DNA of 64,000 bases, from NCBI GenBank assembly GCA_038251315.1, contig JBBSBK010000001.1, positions 1-64,000 on the forward strand, in the 5' to 3' direction. This DNA comes from JBBKXP01 sp038251315 (GTDB lineage Bacteria; Pseudomonadota; Alphaproteobacteria; Rhodobacterales; Rhodobacteraceae). Position numbers and translations under genes: made by a program. Position 1 is the stretch's first letter; every line of letters starts with the position of its first letter. Below are positions 15,928 to 27,648 of the stretch, one piece after another. The notes under the pieces are model-generated. The model was not told the origin of the DNA, made no database searches, and saw only the letters and a list, made by a program, of their open reading frames with translations.

Positions 15928-16616
15928 CGCAAACGCGCTGCCGCCACGATGGGCCCAAATGCAGCGTCCTGCACGATCACGACGATCGGCGCATTACCCG
16001 ACACAGGCGTTGTGATATCCAGGGCCGCACGCCCGTTCCACTGCCCGACCACGTCCCAGGCGGTGACGATATTGGAATAGGCGATGGTGCGCCCGGCGTT
16101 TTCGCCGCGATCGATCGCCACCTGTGCCTCGGGCGTGTAACGCACCACCTGCACCACCATGTCGCGCCCGCCTTGCCCCGGCGTTGCCGCAATATGCAGG
16201 CTGTCGCCGGATCGATTGACGCTCAAGCCAACGCCACTGGGGCGTTGCGCCGCGACCGCATCCATGAGTGCCATCGACTTGGCCCCGACAACGAAATCGC
16301 TGCCGCCGATGATGAACTGCGGCGTATATACGGTGCGGGCTTGCGCCGCGCGCGCAAACCCGTGTTGGCGGCGAGTAAAAGCGGGACTGCCAAAGCTGTC
16401 TTTCCAGCCGATGTAGTCCCAGTAGTCAACATGCAGCGCCAACGCGATGATGTCGTCGCGTCCGGCAAGACTGCGCATGATCTCATCCGCCGGCGGGCAC
16501 GACGAACAGCCCTGCGATGTATACAGCTCGACCACAACCGGGCTGGTTTGCGCCATGCCGATGTCAGCCATCCCGAATGTCGCCGCCGTCAATGCGGCAG
16601 CCATGAAATGTCGCAT
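15924..16616 (-). CDS. DUF1223 secreted thioredoxin-like protein
   Basis: A 230-residue exported protein of the DUF1223 family. The signal peptide is MRHFMAAALTAATFGMADIG ending near MAQ. The family core begins VVVELYTSQGCSSCPPADEI, with a CSSC pair placed like a thioredoxin active site. It continues LALHVDYWDYIGWKDSFGSP, FTRRQHGFARA and TVYTPQFIIGG. The function is unknown; the CxxC and fold suggest periplasmic redox chemistry (inference). ATG 16616 was chosen because it starts the signal peptide; the longer frame upstream is not signal-like. It is divergent from acnA. Confidence 0.85.
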   Translation of the reverse strand: MRHFMAAALTAATFGMADIGMAQTSPVVVELYTSQGCSSCPPADEIMRSLAGRDDIIALALHVDYWDYIGWKDSFGSPAFTRRQHGFARAAQARTVYTPQFIIGGSDFVVGAKSMALMDAVAAQRPSGVGLSVNRSGDSLHIAATPGQGGRDMVVQVVRYTPEAQVAIDRGENAGRTIAYSNIVTAWDVVGQWNGRAALDITTPVSGNAPIVVIVQDAAFGPIVAAARLR

Positions 16617-16717
16617 GATGTGTCCCGCCCTTTGCGTTTTATTGTCTGTCGCACATCGGCCCTGAAATGAAAAATCAACCAACCGCGAGACGTCCGTCAG
16701 AACGTGTGAGTGACACC

Positions 16718-16746
16718 TTGGCTTTCATTGTGTGCAATGGTATACA
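16718..16746 (+). promoter_or_regulatory. Candidate sigma-70 promoter of acnA
   Basis: TTGGCT (16718-16723), a 17-base spacer and TATACA (16741-16746) form a good housekeeping promoter about 90 bases before the acnA start, leaving a leader of roughly 85 bases. Confidence 0.55.
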
Positions 16747-16837
16747 ATCGACTAGCTGATTACTTGTATGACAGTCCGGCTTGAGGCAAAAGCGTAGCAA
16801 GCCCGTCAATGTCGAAATTTGCTGCAAAGGACCGCAC

Positions 16838-19612
<2,775 letters not shown>

Positions 19613-19624
19613 AAATGTGCTGAC

Positions 19625-19649
19625 GGGTGTGGATGATTCATGCACACCC
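19625..19649 (+). terminator. Hairpin between acnA and ccdAB
   Basis: GGGTGTG (19625-19631) pairs with CACACCC (19643-19649), and an inner ATG/CAT pair extends the stem. It could end the acnA transcript or be the dyad operator of the ccd locus, whose antitoxin frame starts 13 bases later. There is no U tract. Confidence 0.4.
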
Positions 19650-19662
19650 AAAAGGACACGCA

Positions 19663-19893
19663 ATGGCAACGATACGCAAGTAGCGGACCAGCGTGACTAT
19701 CGATGCCGAAATTTTTGACGCCGCGCGTCAGATGGATTTGAAAGTTTCCGCCATAAGCGAGGCGGCGATCGGAGTGGCGGTCAGTGACGAACGCACGAAG
19801 ATTTAGCGCAGCAATAATGCACAGGCGATTGCGGCAAACAATGAATGGATCGTCCAAGATGGCGTCCCGCTTTCCAGGTACCGCAAGTTCTGA
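19663..19893 (+). pseudogene. ccdA: CcdA-type antitoxin gene with two in-frame stops
   Basis: The frame MATIRK-stop-RTSVTIDAEIFDAARQMDLKVSA, then ISEAAIGVAVSDERTKI, stop, RSNNAQAIAANNEW, and IVQDGVPLSRYRKF is a complete CcdA antitoxin broken by two TAG codons at 19681 and 19801 (approximately). One lies where the family has a polar residue before the ribbon-helix-helix strand. The other lies where a tryptophan is usual (TGG to TAG). The rest of the frame is fully open and homologous, so this is decay by point mutation, or amber suppression or recoding. GTG 19693 could still start a short product containing only the DNA-binding part, without the toxin-neutralising tail. The gene ends five bases before ccdB. 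Confidence 0.75.
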
Positions 19894-19898
19894 AAGCG

Positions 19899-20207
19899 AT
19901 GTCTCGACAGTTTGATATCTACCAAACCATTGATGGCAGAACACTTCTGGTTATCCAAAGCAATCTTTTGGATCCCATGAAAACACGCGTGGTCATGGCG
20001 TTGATGCCGCTCGAATCCCCCAGAACCATCAATGCCCAGATGAACCCGCGAATAAGTGTCGGCCTACAAACGATGACCCTGATGCCGCAACTGACTGCGA
20101 CACTTACAATCGCCGAACTTAGAAAATATATCGCCTCTGCGGCCACTGATCACGACAGATTCACACGGGCGATCAACGTTTTGCTGTCAGGCGTCGGACG
20201 CCTTTAG
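19899..20207 (+). CDS. ccdB: CcdB-type toxin
   Basis: A 102-residue protein of the CcdB family, which poisons DNA gyrase in the classical F-plasmid system. Family features: MSRQFDIYQT at the start, LLVIQSNLLDPMKTRVVMAL, the central NPRISVGLQTMTLMPQLTA and the terminal helix FTRAINVLLSGV. The F-plasmid killer residues W-G-I at the C-terminus are not kept (SGV followed by GRL), so gyrase poisoning is uncertain. The frame is intact although its antitoxin carries two stops. This locus looks lower in G+C than its surroundings and probably came by transfer. Its stop overlaps that of the convergent phosphohexomutase. Confidence 0.8.
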   Translation: MSRQFDIYQTIDGRTLLVIQSNLLDPMKTRVVMALMPLESPRTINAQMNPRISVGLQTMTLMPQLTATLTIAELRKYIASAATDHDRFTRAINVLLSGVGRL

Positions 20208-21580
20208 AGTCCGCCTGCCGCTACCAACATCTCCGAAACCTCCTCCACTTTCGCAGCGAGTAAGCCCCGATCCCCCCGCGTCTCGATATTCAGCCGCAGC
20301 AGCGCCTCAGTGTTGGACCGCCGCAGATTCACCCGCCAGTCCCCCATATCCAGACTGATCCCATCCAGGCGGCTGTCGCGGCGCGCCTGCCCGACATAGG
20401 CCGCCTCGAACGCAGTCACCGCCGCATCCACATCCGCCAGCTTGAAATTGATCTCACCCGACGACGGATAGGCCGCCTGCATTCTGGCCACCATCGCCGA
20501 CAGGGGGCGCATCGACCGAGACAACAATTCAGCTACCAGCAGGGCCGGAATCATTCCGGAATCGCAATACATGAAACGGCGGAAGTAATGGTGTGCTGAC
20601 ATCTCTCCACCATAGATCGCATCGACCTCGCGCATCTTGGCTTTGACATGGGCGTGTCCCGTCTGTGACGTCACTGGCACCCCGCCCGCCGCGCGAACGA
20701 CATCAATAGTGTTCCACATCACGCGGGGATCATGAACGATCTTTGCGCCCGGCTCTTTCGCAAGAAACGCCTGGGCCAGCAGGGCGACAACATATTCGCC
20801 GTCGATGAACTTTCCCTTTTCGTCAAAGAAAAAGCAGCGATCAAAATCGCCGTCCCAAGCCACGCCCAGATCGGCACCCGCGCCCACCACCGCATCCCCG
20901 GTGACGGGTTGGTTTTCCGGCAGCAACGGATTCGGGATGCCGTTGGGAAAGGTGCTGTCAGGCGGATGATTCAGCCGGACGAAATCAAACGGCACGACGC
21001 GGCTCCGCAACCCCTCTGCCAGTGCGTCGAAAGTCGGCCCTGCCGCCCCGTTTCCCGCGTTCACGACGATGCGCAACGGCGTCAGCCCCGTTGGATCAAG
21101 ATACCCCAGTACATGGTCAACATAGGCGGCGCGCGGGTCTTCATGCCGCACTTTACCGCGCCCGGTCACGACATCAAAGACCCCCGCCAGCGCCATGTTG
21201 CGGATCGCGTCCAGCCCCGACGCCCCTGAGATTGGGCGCGCCCCCTTTTTCACCAACTTGATGCCGTTGTAATCAATCGGGTTATGCGACGCGGTGACCA
21301 TCAGCCCGCCGCCGGCCCGAAAATGATCGGTTGCGAAATAGACCTCTTCCGTGCCGCAAAGCCCGATGTCGATTACATCGGCCCCGCCATCGCGCAATCC
21401 ATTGGTCAATGCGGCCGCCAATGCCGGACTGCTGGCGCGGACATCGTGCCCCACGACCACGACGCCCGGCCGCATGACACTGGCGAATGCCCGGCCAATG
21501 CGATGCGCCAGCCCCTCATCGAGATCGATACCCAGACGCCCGCGCACGTCGTAACTCTTGAAGGCGTCGCGATGCGCCAT
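20204..21580 (-). CDS. Phosphomannomutase/phosphoglucomutase
   Basis: An alpha-D-phosphohexomutase interconverting 1- and 6-phosphates of mannose or glucose, supplying GDP-mannose and UDP-glucose for polysaccharides. The 458 residues show all four functional loops: the phosphoserine loop MVTASHNPIDYNGIKLV, the metal loop VAWDGDFDRCFFFD, the sugar loop GGEMSAHHYFRRFMYCDSGM, and the phosphate loop NLRRSNTEALLRLNIETRG. The AHHYF form of the sugar loop is the PMM/PGM (AlgC/ManB) type. It begins in a 1-base TGATG overlap with the ccmG stop and may be the last gene of the sec-ccm unit. The product could feed the glycosyltransferases elsewhere in the window (inference). Confidence 0.92.
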   Translation of the reverse strand: MAHRDAFKSYDVRGRLGIDLDEGLAHRIGRAFASVMRPGVVVVGHDVRASSPALAAALTNGLRDGGADVIDIGLCGTEEVYFATDHFRAGGGLMVTASHNPIDYNGIKLVKKGARPISGASGLDAIRNMALAGVFDVVTGRGKVRHEDPRAAYVDHVLGYLDPTGLTPLRIVVNAGNGAAGPTFDALAEGLRSRVVPFDFVRLNHPPDSTFPNGIPNPLLPENQPVTGDAVVGAGADLGVAWDGDFDRCFFFDEKGKFIDGEYVVALLAQAFLAKEPGAKIVHDPRVMWNTIDVVRAAGGVPVTSQTGHAHVKAKMREVDAIYGGEMSAHHYFRRFMYCDSGMIPALLVAELLSRSMRPLSAMVARMQAAYPSSGEINFKLADVDAAVTAFEAAYVGQARRDSRLDGISLDMGDWRVNLRRSNTEALLRLNIETRGDRGLLAAKVEEVSEMLVAAGGL

Positions 21581-22119
21581 CAGTTGCCCAACGCCGCGTT
21601 CAGGGCGGGCAGAAACCGCTGTTCGTAATCCGACCCGACCAGCGGACCGGCAAAGCGGAACAGAACCGTGCCGTCACCCGCAATGATAAAGGTTTCGGGC
21701 GGCGCGGTGACGCCCCAATCGATCGATACCCGGCCTCGCGGATCGAACCCGAGGGCGAAGAAAGGGTCGCCCTGGTCAGTAAGATACTGCTGCGCCGCAT
21801 CCGCCTGATCGCGGAAATTGATCCCCGCGACGCGGACCCCATCAGCGGACATCGTGGTCAGCACCGGGTGTTCGGCACGGCATGGCGGACACCAACTGGC
21901 CCAGAAATTCACGACAGTCACGTCGCCGCCCTGCAGATCGGCGTCCGTCAGTCTTACCCGCCCCGGCAACCCCTCGATCGGCACCGCAGGGGCCGGTTTG
22001 CCGATGAACGTCGACGGCAGGTTCTGGCCCTGGCCCCAATACATGCCGCCCAGAAAAAGCCCGGCGATGGCTGCGAAAAGCACCGGGGGGATGAATACCA
22101 AAGACGATACCCTAGCCAC
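21580..22119 (-). CDS. ccmG: Cytochrome c biogenesis thiol:disulfide protein CcmG (DsbE)
   Basis: A membrane-anchored periplasmic thioredoxin that keeps apocytochrome c cysteines reduced for heme ligation (HelX in Rhodobacter capsulatus). It has an N-terminal anchor (VFIPPVLFAAIAGLFLGGMY), then a thioredoxin-like domain with the active site NFWASWCPPCRAEHPVL and the cis-proline segment GVTAPPETFII. The glycine-rich GVTAPPET is specific to the DsbE subgroup. It is 179 residues from GTG 22119 (VARVSSLV), which overlaps the ccmD stop by eight bases; a longer frame to 22161 lies inside ccmD and is less likely. Confidence 0.93.
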   Translation of the reverse strand: MARVSSLVFIPPVLFAAIAGLFLGGMYWGQGQNLPSTFIGKPAPAVPIEGLPGRVRLTDADLQGGDVTVVNFWASWCPPCRAEHPVLTTMSADGVRVAGINFRDQADAAQQYLTDQGDPFFALGFDPRGRVSIDWGVTAPPETFIIAGDGTVLFRFAGPLVGSDYEQRFLPALNAALGN

Positions 22120-22264
22120 GTCCTTGCCCCCGCTCGATCTTGGCCAGGGCCCGCGCGACACGGGTCGCCCGCAACAGTACCCAGGCTACCAACCCGAAAA
22201 GCAAGCCGAGGCTTGCCCCGTAGGCCGCCAGAACCGGCCCCGCATACGTCCCCAGATCAAGCAT
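22112..22264 (-). CDS. ccmD: Heme exporter protein CcmD
   Basis: A 50-residue single-span membrane protein that helps release holo-CcmE from the CcmABC complex. The reverse strand reads MLDLGTYAGPVLAAYGASLG, LLFGLVAWVLLRATRVARAL and AKIERGQGRG. This is the typical CcmD layout: an N-terminal G-x-Y-x-x-x-V-x-x-A-Y motif, one helix and a basic tail. The ATG overlaps the ccmC stop (TAATG) and the 3' end overlaps ccmG. Its small size and position between ccmC and ccmG match orf52 of the Rhodobacter capsulatus hel cluster. Confidence 0.92.
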   Translation of the reverse strand: MLDLGTYAGPVLAAYGASLGLLFGLVAWVLLRATRVARALAKIERGQGRG

Positions 22265-22986
22265 TAACCACCCCGCGCAATCAGCGCCGAGATTCGGCGC
22301 GACCGAATTTCGGTCCGCGTCCCCAGCAGAACCAGCGCGAGAAACAGCAGTACGAACCCGGCGATGGATACCAACAGAGGCAAGTAAAACACATCAGCCA
22401 CATTGGTTTCCCGGTCCAGCGACAGCGACGCGCCTTGATGCAACCCCTGCGCCCAGAAATTGACGGCATAGCGCGACAACAAGGCAAAGACCGATCCGAC
22501 AAGGCACAGAACGCTCGTCAGGTCGGCCGCCGTGTCCGGGTCGTCGATGGCACCCCAAAGGGCGAGATATCCCAGATAGAAAAGGAACAGGATCAGAAAT
22601 GACGTCAGGCGCGGATCCCAGGCCCACCACGTGCCCCACATCGGCTGACCCCAGATCGCCCCGGTGATCAGCGCGATCAGGGTCATGACAAGCCCCACAG
22701 GGGCCGCCGCCCGCGCCGCCAGGGCGCTGACGTGATGCCGGCGCACCAACCAGATCAGCGAGGCGACCAGCATCATCAGCCAGGCATTGATTGCCATCAG
22801 CGCCGACGGCACATGGATATATATGATCTTGACAGTCGATCCGAAGCGTTCTGCATCGGGGGTGAAAAAGAACCCCCAGACCAGCCCGACAGTCAGACAA
22901 GCCAGCGCCAGCCCGAAAATCCACGGCACCAGCGGCGTGGTCGTGACGATGAACTTTTTCGGATTGGCATATTCCCAGATCGACAT
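22264..22986 (-). CDS. ccmC: Heme exporter/handling protein CcmC
   Basis: A six-helix membrane protein that presents heme to the chaperone CcmE in system I cytochrome c maturation. The 240-residue protein carries the WWD signature in MWGTWWAWDPRLTSFLILF and the flanking periplasmic histidines: IIYIHVPSALMAINAW before and FWAQGLHQGASLSL after. It starts at ATG 22986 (MSIWEYANPKKF), 41 bases after ccmB, and ends in a TAATG overlap with ccmD. Confidence 0.96.
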   Translation of the reverse strand: MSIWEYANPKKFIVTTTPLVPWIFGLALACLTVGLVWGFFFTPDAERFGSTVKIIYIHVPSALMAINAWLMMLVASLIWLVRRHHVSALAARAAAPVGLVMTLIALITGAIWGQPMWGTWWAWDPRLTSFLILFLFYLGYLALWGAIDDPDTAADLTSVLCLVGSVFALLSRYAVNFWAQGLHQGASLSLDRETNVADVFYLPLLVSIAGFVLLFLALVLLGTRTEIRSRRISALIARGG

Positions 22987-23027
22987 GAACGTTACTTATC
23001 CTGCCCGACGGGCTGTCTCAATCCCGA

Positions 23028-23684
23028 TCACCGCAGATTGACCCGCAAGGCATAGGCGCTGGCAAACGGCAAGGCCGCCAGTGCTGCCGCAGATATCGCG
23101 CCCAGCAACATCAGCGGCACCGTTACGTCAAGTCCAGCCGCGCCGCGCCGCGCCGCCTCGGCCCCGAAGATCAGAGTGGGTACGTAAAGCGGCAGCACCA
23201 GCAGCGACATCAGCAACCCGCCCCGGCGCAGGCCAACCGTCAGTGCCGCGCCAAACGTCCCGATCAGCGACAGCGACGGCGTGCCCAGCAGCAACCCCAG
23301 GAACAGCGGCGCATATGCCGCACCCTCCAGATGCAGCAGGAAACCCAGCGCCGGCGCCGCCAGCGTCAGCGGTACCCCGGTGGTCAGCCAATGTGCCGCC
23401 GCCTTGGCCAACACTACGGATTCCAGCGGCAACGGTGCCGTCGCCAGCAGGCTCAAAGAACCGTCCTCATGATCCAGCGCAAAGATCCTGTCGAGCGACA
23501 GCAGCGCCGCAAGCAGGGCCGCGACCCACAGGCTACCTGGAGCGATCCGAGCCAGCACCGCTGCATCGGGGCCAACACCAAAGGGCACAAGTACGATGAC
23601 GATCAAAAAGAACGCCAAGCCCAGCCCGAAGCCACCCCCGGCGCGCGTCGCAAGGCGCAGATCGCGGGTCAGCAGCGCGATCAT
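23028..23684 (-). CDS. ccmB: Heme exporter ABC permease CcmB
   Basis: Membrane subunit of the CcmABCD complex, which uses ATP to release heme-loaded CcmE. It is 218 residues with six hydrophobic helices. The family pattern is [20 protein letters not shown] at the N-terminus, [35 protein letters not shown] and [23 protein letters not shown] 23684 overlaps the ccmA stop by four bases. Named helB in Rhodobacter. Confidence 0.95.
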   Translation of the reverse strand: MIALLTRDLRLATRAGGGFGLGLAFFLIVIVLVPFGVGPDAAVLARIAPGSLWVAALLAALLSLDRIFALDHEDGSLSLLATAPLPLESVVLAKAAAHWLTTGVPLTLAAPALGFLLHLEGAAYAPLFLGLLLGTPSLSLIGTFGAALTVGLRRGGLLMSLLVLPLYVPTLIFGAEAARRGAAGLDVTVPLMLLGAISAAALAALPFASAYALRVNLR

Positions 23685-24295
23685 ATAAACATCGCGTCAC
23701 GCCCGCCCAAAGCGTCGGCAGACGCCTGAAACGCAGTCAGATCCAGCGTCGGCGCGTCCAACCCAAGGTCGATATGGGTTGCAATCACGGCGATCCCGCC
23801 ACGGGAGAGATGAACATCGCGCAGGAACACATTGAAAAGACGAACCGAAGCATCATCAAGCGACACCGTCGGTTCGTCCAGAAACAGCACCTTGCGGCCA
23901 ATGACGGCCAATCGGGCCAATCCCAGCCGCCGCTTTTGTCCCGCTGACAGCGTGCCCGCCATGCGGCCGCGCAAGTCGTCCAGATCGAACGACCTCAACG
24001 CCGCGGCTATGCCGGTGACGCCGTAAACCTGCGCCCAGAATTCAAGGTTCTCGGCAACGCTCAACTGCGATTTGACCCCATCGGCGTGGCTCGCATAGGC
24101 GCTCTGTTCAGTCGGGCAATCGACGCTGCCTGCCAACAACGGCTGAAGACCTGCCAGCGTGCGCAACAACGTCGTCTTGCCAACCCCGTTCGGCCCCCGA
24201 AGGATCAGGGATTCACCAGTCGGAACACTGAAACTGACGCCACTCACCAGCATCGCACCACCGCGCCCGCAAGCCAGATCAAGCACCCGCAGCAT
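23681..24295 (-). CDS. ccmA: Heme exporter ABC ATPase CcmA
   Basis: ATPase of the CcmABCD complex. It is 204 residues with Walker [22 protein letters not shown] signature [14 protein letters not shown] and Walker [15 protein letters not shown]. The ATG at 24295 overlaps the stop of the upstream gene (TGATG); an extra TTG codon immediately before is not needed. The unit continues into ccmB with a four-base overlap. Named helA in Rhodobacter. Confidence 0.95.
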   Translation of the reverse strand: MLRVLDLACGRGGAMLVSGVSFSVPTGESLILRGPNGVGKTTLLRTLAGLQPLLAGSVDCPTEQSAYASHADGVKSQLSVAENLEFWAQVYGVTGIAAALRSFDLDDLRGRMAGTLSAGQKRRLGLARLAVIGRKVLFLDEPTVSLDDASVRLFNVFLRDVHLSRGGIAVIATHIDLGLDAPTLDLTAFQASADALGGRDAMFI

Positions 24296-24648
24296 CAAAC
24301 CGGGATCGCCGCCAAGGCGACCCGACGTCCCTCACTCAGCAACACGTTGTAGGTGCGGCAGGCAGCGGGCGAAGCCATCGGTTCGGCACCGATTCCGGCA
24401 GTTTCCAGTGCCGCACGCAGGTCATCTGACAGATGGGCGATATGCTCGCCGGTTCCGACGAACAGTACATCGACCGTTCCGGCCAACGCGGTCAGCGTGG
24501 TAATGTCGGCTAATCCGCCCCACGGCACGACACCCGCTGGCGTCACCAGAACTGCGCCCTGATGTACCGTGCCACCGACCCGGAAAAACCCCGGCCCGTA
24601 GCCATCGACCGGCAGACCGCCATCGAAAACGACCTCGTTCAGGCGCAC
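24295..24648 (-). CDS. Mth938-like domain protein (DUF498)
   Basis: A 117-residue single-domain protein of the Mth938 family, whose mitochondrial member NDUFAF3 helps assemble complex I. The pattern is [35 protein letters not shown] and the end [19 protein letters not shown] with VALAAIPV. It sits between secF and ccmA and is translationally coupled to ccmA. Its length and place match an open reading frame long known between secDF and the hel genes of Rhodobacter capsulatus. No catalytic residues are known for the family. Confidence 0.88.
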   Translation of the reverse strand: MRLNEVVFDGGLPVDGYGPGFFRVGGTVHQGAVLVTPAGVVPWGGLADITTLTALAGTVDVLFVGTGEHIAHLSDDLRAALETAGIGAEPMASPAACRTYNVLLSEGRRVALAAIPV

Positions 24649-24708
24649 GGGCTTCCCCCTTGTGTTGGCCGAAAATCCTCGCCGGAGGCTCCGATGGCAG
24701 CAGATAAC

Positions 24709-25677
24709 TCAGGCGTCGATGTCGGCGAACTGGTTTCCGGTCGGCTTCTTGTCCTTTGACCAGTCGCGTTTGACGCCCAGCATCAGCACGATGTTCTTGG
24801 CGATATAGATCGACGAATAGGTCCCGACGATGATGCCCCAGGTGATTGCAAAGACAAAGCCCCGGATCACGTCGCCGCCCAGGACCAGCAAGGCGATCAA
24901 CGCCAGGAGAGTCGTGCCCGACGTCATCATCGTCCGGCTCAGGGTTTCGTTGGCCGACAGATTCAGCACGTCGATCAGCGGCATCACCTTGTATTTGATG
25001 AGGTTCTCGCGCGCCCGGTCGAACACGACGACGGTGTCGTTGATCGAATAGCCAACGATGGTCAGCAGGGCGGCGATGATCGCCAGATCGAACTTGATCT
25101 GAAACAGCGCAAAAAGGCCGATGGTCAACCCGACGTCATGGGCCAGCGCGACGACACCGCCCACCGCGAACTGCCACTCGAACCGTAACCAGATGTAGAT
25201 GACGATGGCGACGATGGCCCCTAACACCGACAAGACAGCCGTCGTGATCAGCTCGCCCGACACCTTTGGCCCGACGCTTTCAACAGAGGGAAAGGCGATG
25301 TCGGGTGCCACCGCCGCCAGCGCCGTCTCGACGGCCGCAATGGTCTGGGTATTCACGCTTTCCTCGTCGGCCTGCGCCTGAATCCGAATCATCGCTACTT
25401 GTTGATCTGCGCGAAACGTCGGATCCTGCACCTCGGTGATCGACACATCGCCAAGGTTAAGCGGCACTAGCGCAGCGCGATAGGCGGCAACATCAACCGG
25501 AATCGACGATTCGGTACGGATCGTCGTTCCTCCCTTGAAATCGATGCCGAAATTCAGACCCATCGTCAGAAACAGCACCAGCGAGGCGATCAGCAGCGCG
25601 ACCGATCCGCCAAAGGTCACGCGAGCATACTTGAAAAAGTTTATCTTGGTATCGTCGGGAATCAGACGCAGACGCAT
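24709..25677 (-). CDS. secF: Protein translocase subunit SecF
   Basis: RND-type partner of SecD that uses the proton gradient to pull exported proteins to the periplasm. It is 322 residues with TM1 (TFGGSVALLIASLVLFLTMG), the LNFGIDFKGGTTI motif and a short periplasmic P4 domain. Five C-terminal helices follow, with LTIVGYSINDTVVVFDRARE, the conserved transmembrane D/R region for proton flow. It begins three bases after the secD stop. Confidence 0.96.
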   Translation of the reverse strand: MRLRLIPDDTKINFFKYARVTFGGSVALLIASLVLFLTMGLNFGIDFKGGTTIRTESSIPVDVAAYRAALVPLNLGDVSITEVQDPTFRADQQVAMIRIQAQADEESVNTQTIAAVETALAAVAPDIAFPSVESVGPKVSGELITTAVLSVLGAIVAIVIYIWLRFEWQFAVGGVVALAHDVGLTIGLFALFQIKFDLAIIAALLTIVGYSINDTVVVFDRARENLIKYKVMPLIDVLNLSANETLSRTMMTSGTTLLALIALLVLGGDVIRGFVFAITWGIIVGTYSSIYIAKNIVLMLGVKRDWSKDKKPTGNQFADIDA

Positions 25678-25680
25678 GTT

Positions 25681-27342
25681 TTATACCTCGATGGTTTTGG
25701 GGCGGCGACGCTCGAACCAGATAATGATGATCAGGCGGGTCACGAAATACGCGGTAAAGACCGAGGTGATGATACCAAGACCCAGAGTGATCGCAAACCC
25801 GCGCACCGGCCCCGATCCCAGCGCAAACAGAATGCCCGCCGTGATGAGGGTCGTGATGTTGCTGTCGAGAATAGCCGACAAGGCGCGGGAATAGCCCAGT
25901 TCGATCGCCCGCGCCGGTCCCTTGGCGGTCTTGAGTTCTTCACGGATACGCTCGAAGATCAGCACGTTGGCGTCCACCGCCATACCGACGGTCAACACGA
26001 TCCCGGCGATCCCCGGCAAAGTCAGAGTGCCGCCGATCAGCGACAGCACGCCAAAGATCATGACCATGTTGATCGCCAGCGCAAAGTTGGCGATCAAGCC
26101 AAACATCCCGTAGGTCAGTGCCATGAACCCCACAACAAGCGCAGCACCGACGATCGCGGCCAACTTGCCCTTGTCGATGCTGTCCTGTCCCAATTCCGGA
26201 CCAATGGTCTGTTCCTGAAGGAAATTCAACTTGGCGGGCAAGGCCCCGGCCCGCAACAGCACAGCCAGATTGGTCGATTCCTCAAGCGTGAAATTCCCGG
26301 TGATGATTCCGGACCCGCCGGTGATCGCGCTTTGGATCGTCGGTGCACTGACCACCTCGTTGTCCAGCACGATGGCAAAGGGCGCGCCGATATTGGCCGA
26401 GGTGTATTCGCCGAACTTGCGCGCGCCGCCCGGATTGAACCGAAAGTTGACTGCGGGGCGTCCGTTTTGGTCAAACGCGGGCTGGGCATCGACCAGTTCC
26501 TCGCCGGTGACGACCGGACTGCGTTCAAGGATGTAGAACACCCCCGCCTCGTCCAGCGAGGGGACCAGCACGTTGCCAGCCCCCGGCGACGACGTCGCAT
26601 CAGTTGTACGCCCGACGACCGGTTGAAACGTGAGTTGCGCCGTCGTGCCGATGATGTCCTTGACCTCTTTCGCCGATCCGATCCCCGGCACCTGCACCAG
26701 AATCCGGTCGGTGCCCTGCCGCTGGATCGTCGGTTCCCGAGTGCCAACCTCGTCGATCCGGCGGCGGATGATTTCCAGCGCCTGTTGCACGGTGCGCGCA
26801 TCCATCGCCTGCTTTTCGGCATCCGACAGGGTAATGGTCAGCACCGGACCGTTGGCAACGACGTCGATGTTCGACGATCCGACCCCGGTCAGCGAAGCGA
26901 CTGGTTGAGCCAACCCGCGCACCAACTCCAGCGCCCGCGCCGCTCCGTCAGGGTTGGAAATACGCACCACCAGCACATCGTCGGCACTTTCCTCGCGAGT
27001 CACGAAGCCGATGACATCGCGCTCGGCGGCCAGCGTGTCGCGCACGTCAGGCCACATGCCGTCCATGACGGCCTTGTAAACATCCGCGACCTGCACCTCG
27101 GCCAACAGATGAACACCACCGCGCAGATCGAGGCCAAGGTTGACCAGCGACGATGGCAGAAACGACGGCCAGAGTGCGGCCTGTGCCTCAAGCTCCGCGT
27201 TGGTCTGCCCGGTCGCGATCACCTTGGCGGCGTCGTTGTGCTGCTCCACGCGGGTATAGAATGCATTCGGCAAGGCCAAAAGCAGGCCGGTGACGACGAC
27301 CAGAACGATCAGCACGCGCTGCCAGACCGGGATTTGCAACAT
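25681..27342 (-). CDS. secD: Protein translocase subunit SecD
   Basis: Works with SecF in late-stage export. It is 553 residues. After the first helix (VLIVLVVVTGLLLALPNAFY) comes LGLDLRGGVHLLAEV, the SecD D1 motif. The P1 head domain includes RRRIDEVGTREPTIQ and RILVQVPGIGSAKE. The C-terminal five-helix bundle carries GMAVDANVLIFERIREELK, the proton-relay region. It lies 27 bases downstream of yajC and three bases before secF. Confidence 0.97.
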   Translation of the reverse strand: MLQIPVWQRVLIVLVVVTGLLLALPNAFYTRVEQHNDAAKVIATGQTNAELEAQAALWPSFLPSSLVNLGLDLRGGVHLLAEVQVADVYKAVMDGMWPDVRDTLAAERDVIGFVTREESADDVLVVRISNPDGAARALELVRGLAQPVASLTGVGSSNIDVVANGPVLTITLSDAEKQAMDARTVQQALEIIRRRIDEVGTREPTIQRQGTDRILVQVPGIGSAKEVKDIIGTTAQLTFQPVVGRTTDATSSPGAGNVLVPSLDEAGVFYILERSPVVTGEELVDAQPAFDQNGRPAVNFRFNPGGARKFGEYTSANIGAPFAIVLDNEVVSAPTIQSAITGGSGIITGNFTLEESTNLAVLLRAGALPAKLNFLQEQTIGPELGQDSIDKGKLAAIVGAALVVGFMALTYGMFGLIANFALAINMVMIFGVLSLIGGTLTLPGIAGIVLTVGMAVDANVLIFERIREELKTAKGPARAIELGYSRALSAILDSNITTLITAGILFALGSGPVRGFAITLGLGIITSVFTAYFVTRLIIIIWFERRRPKTIEV

Positions 27343-27369
27343 CAGGTATGGCCCTTTCGACAGGCGCTT

Positions 27370-27648
27370 TTACTTGGCCGGCTCGGTCTTGTTGATAACT
27401 GTGGCGATGGTGGATCGCACGACGCGGACGGTGACGCCGGTGGCCAGTTCGACCTCGATCTCTTTATCGTCCTTGACCTTGGACACCTTGCCGATCAACC
27501 CGCCTTGGGTGATCACCTGATCGCCCCGGCGCAATGCTGCGACCATCGCCTGATGATCCTTCAGCTTTTTCTGCTGCGGACGGATCAGCAGGAAATACAT
27601 GATCCCGAAGATCAAGACCAGCGGGACGAGCGATTGAAGGCCCTGCAT
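27370..27648 (-). CDS. yajC: Preprotein translocase subunit YajC
   Basis: A 92-residue membrane protein of the SecDF-YajC complex. It has one N-terminal helix (LVPLVLIFGIMYFLLIRPQQ) followed by the family signature KKLKDHQAMVAALRRGDQVI, then TQGGLIGKVSKV and a short cytoplasmic beta domain. It is the first gene of the minus-strand series that runs through secD, secF and the ccm genes. It is divergent from serS with 176 bases between. Confidence 0.95.
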   Translation of the reverse strand: MQGLQSLVPLVLIFGIMYFLLIRPQQKKLKDHQAMVAALRRGDQVITQGGLIGKVSKVKDDKEIEVELATGVTVRVVRSTIATVINKTEPAK

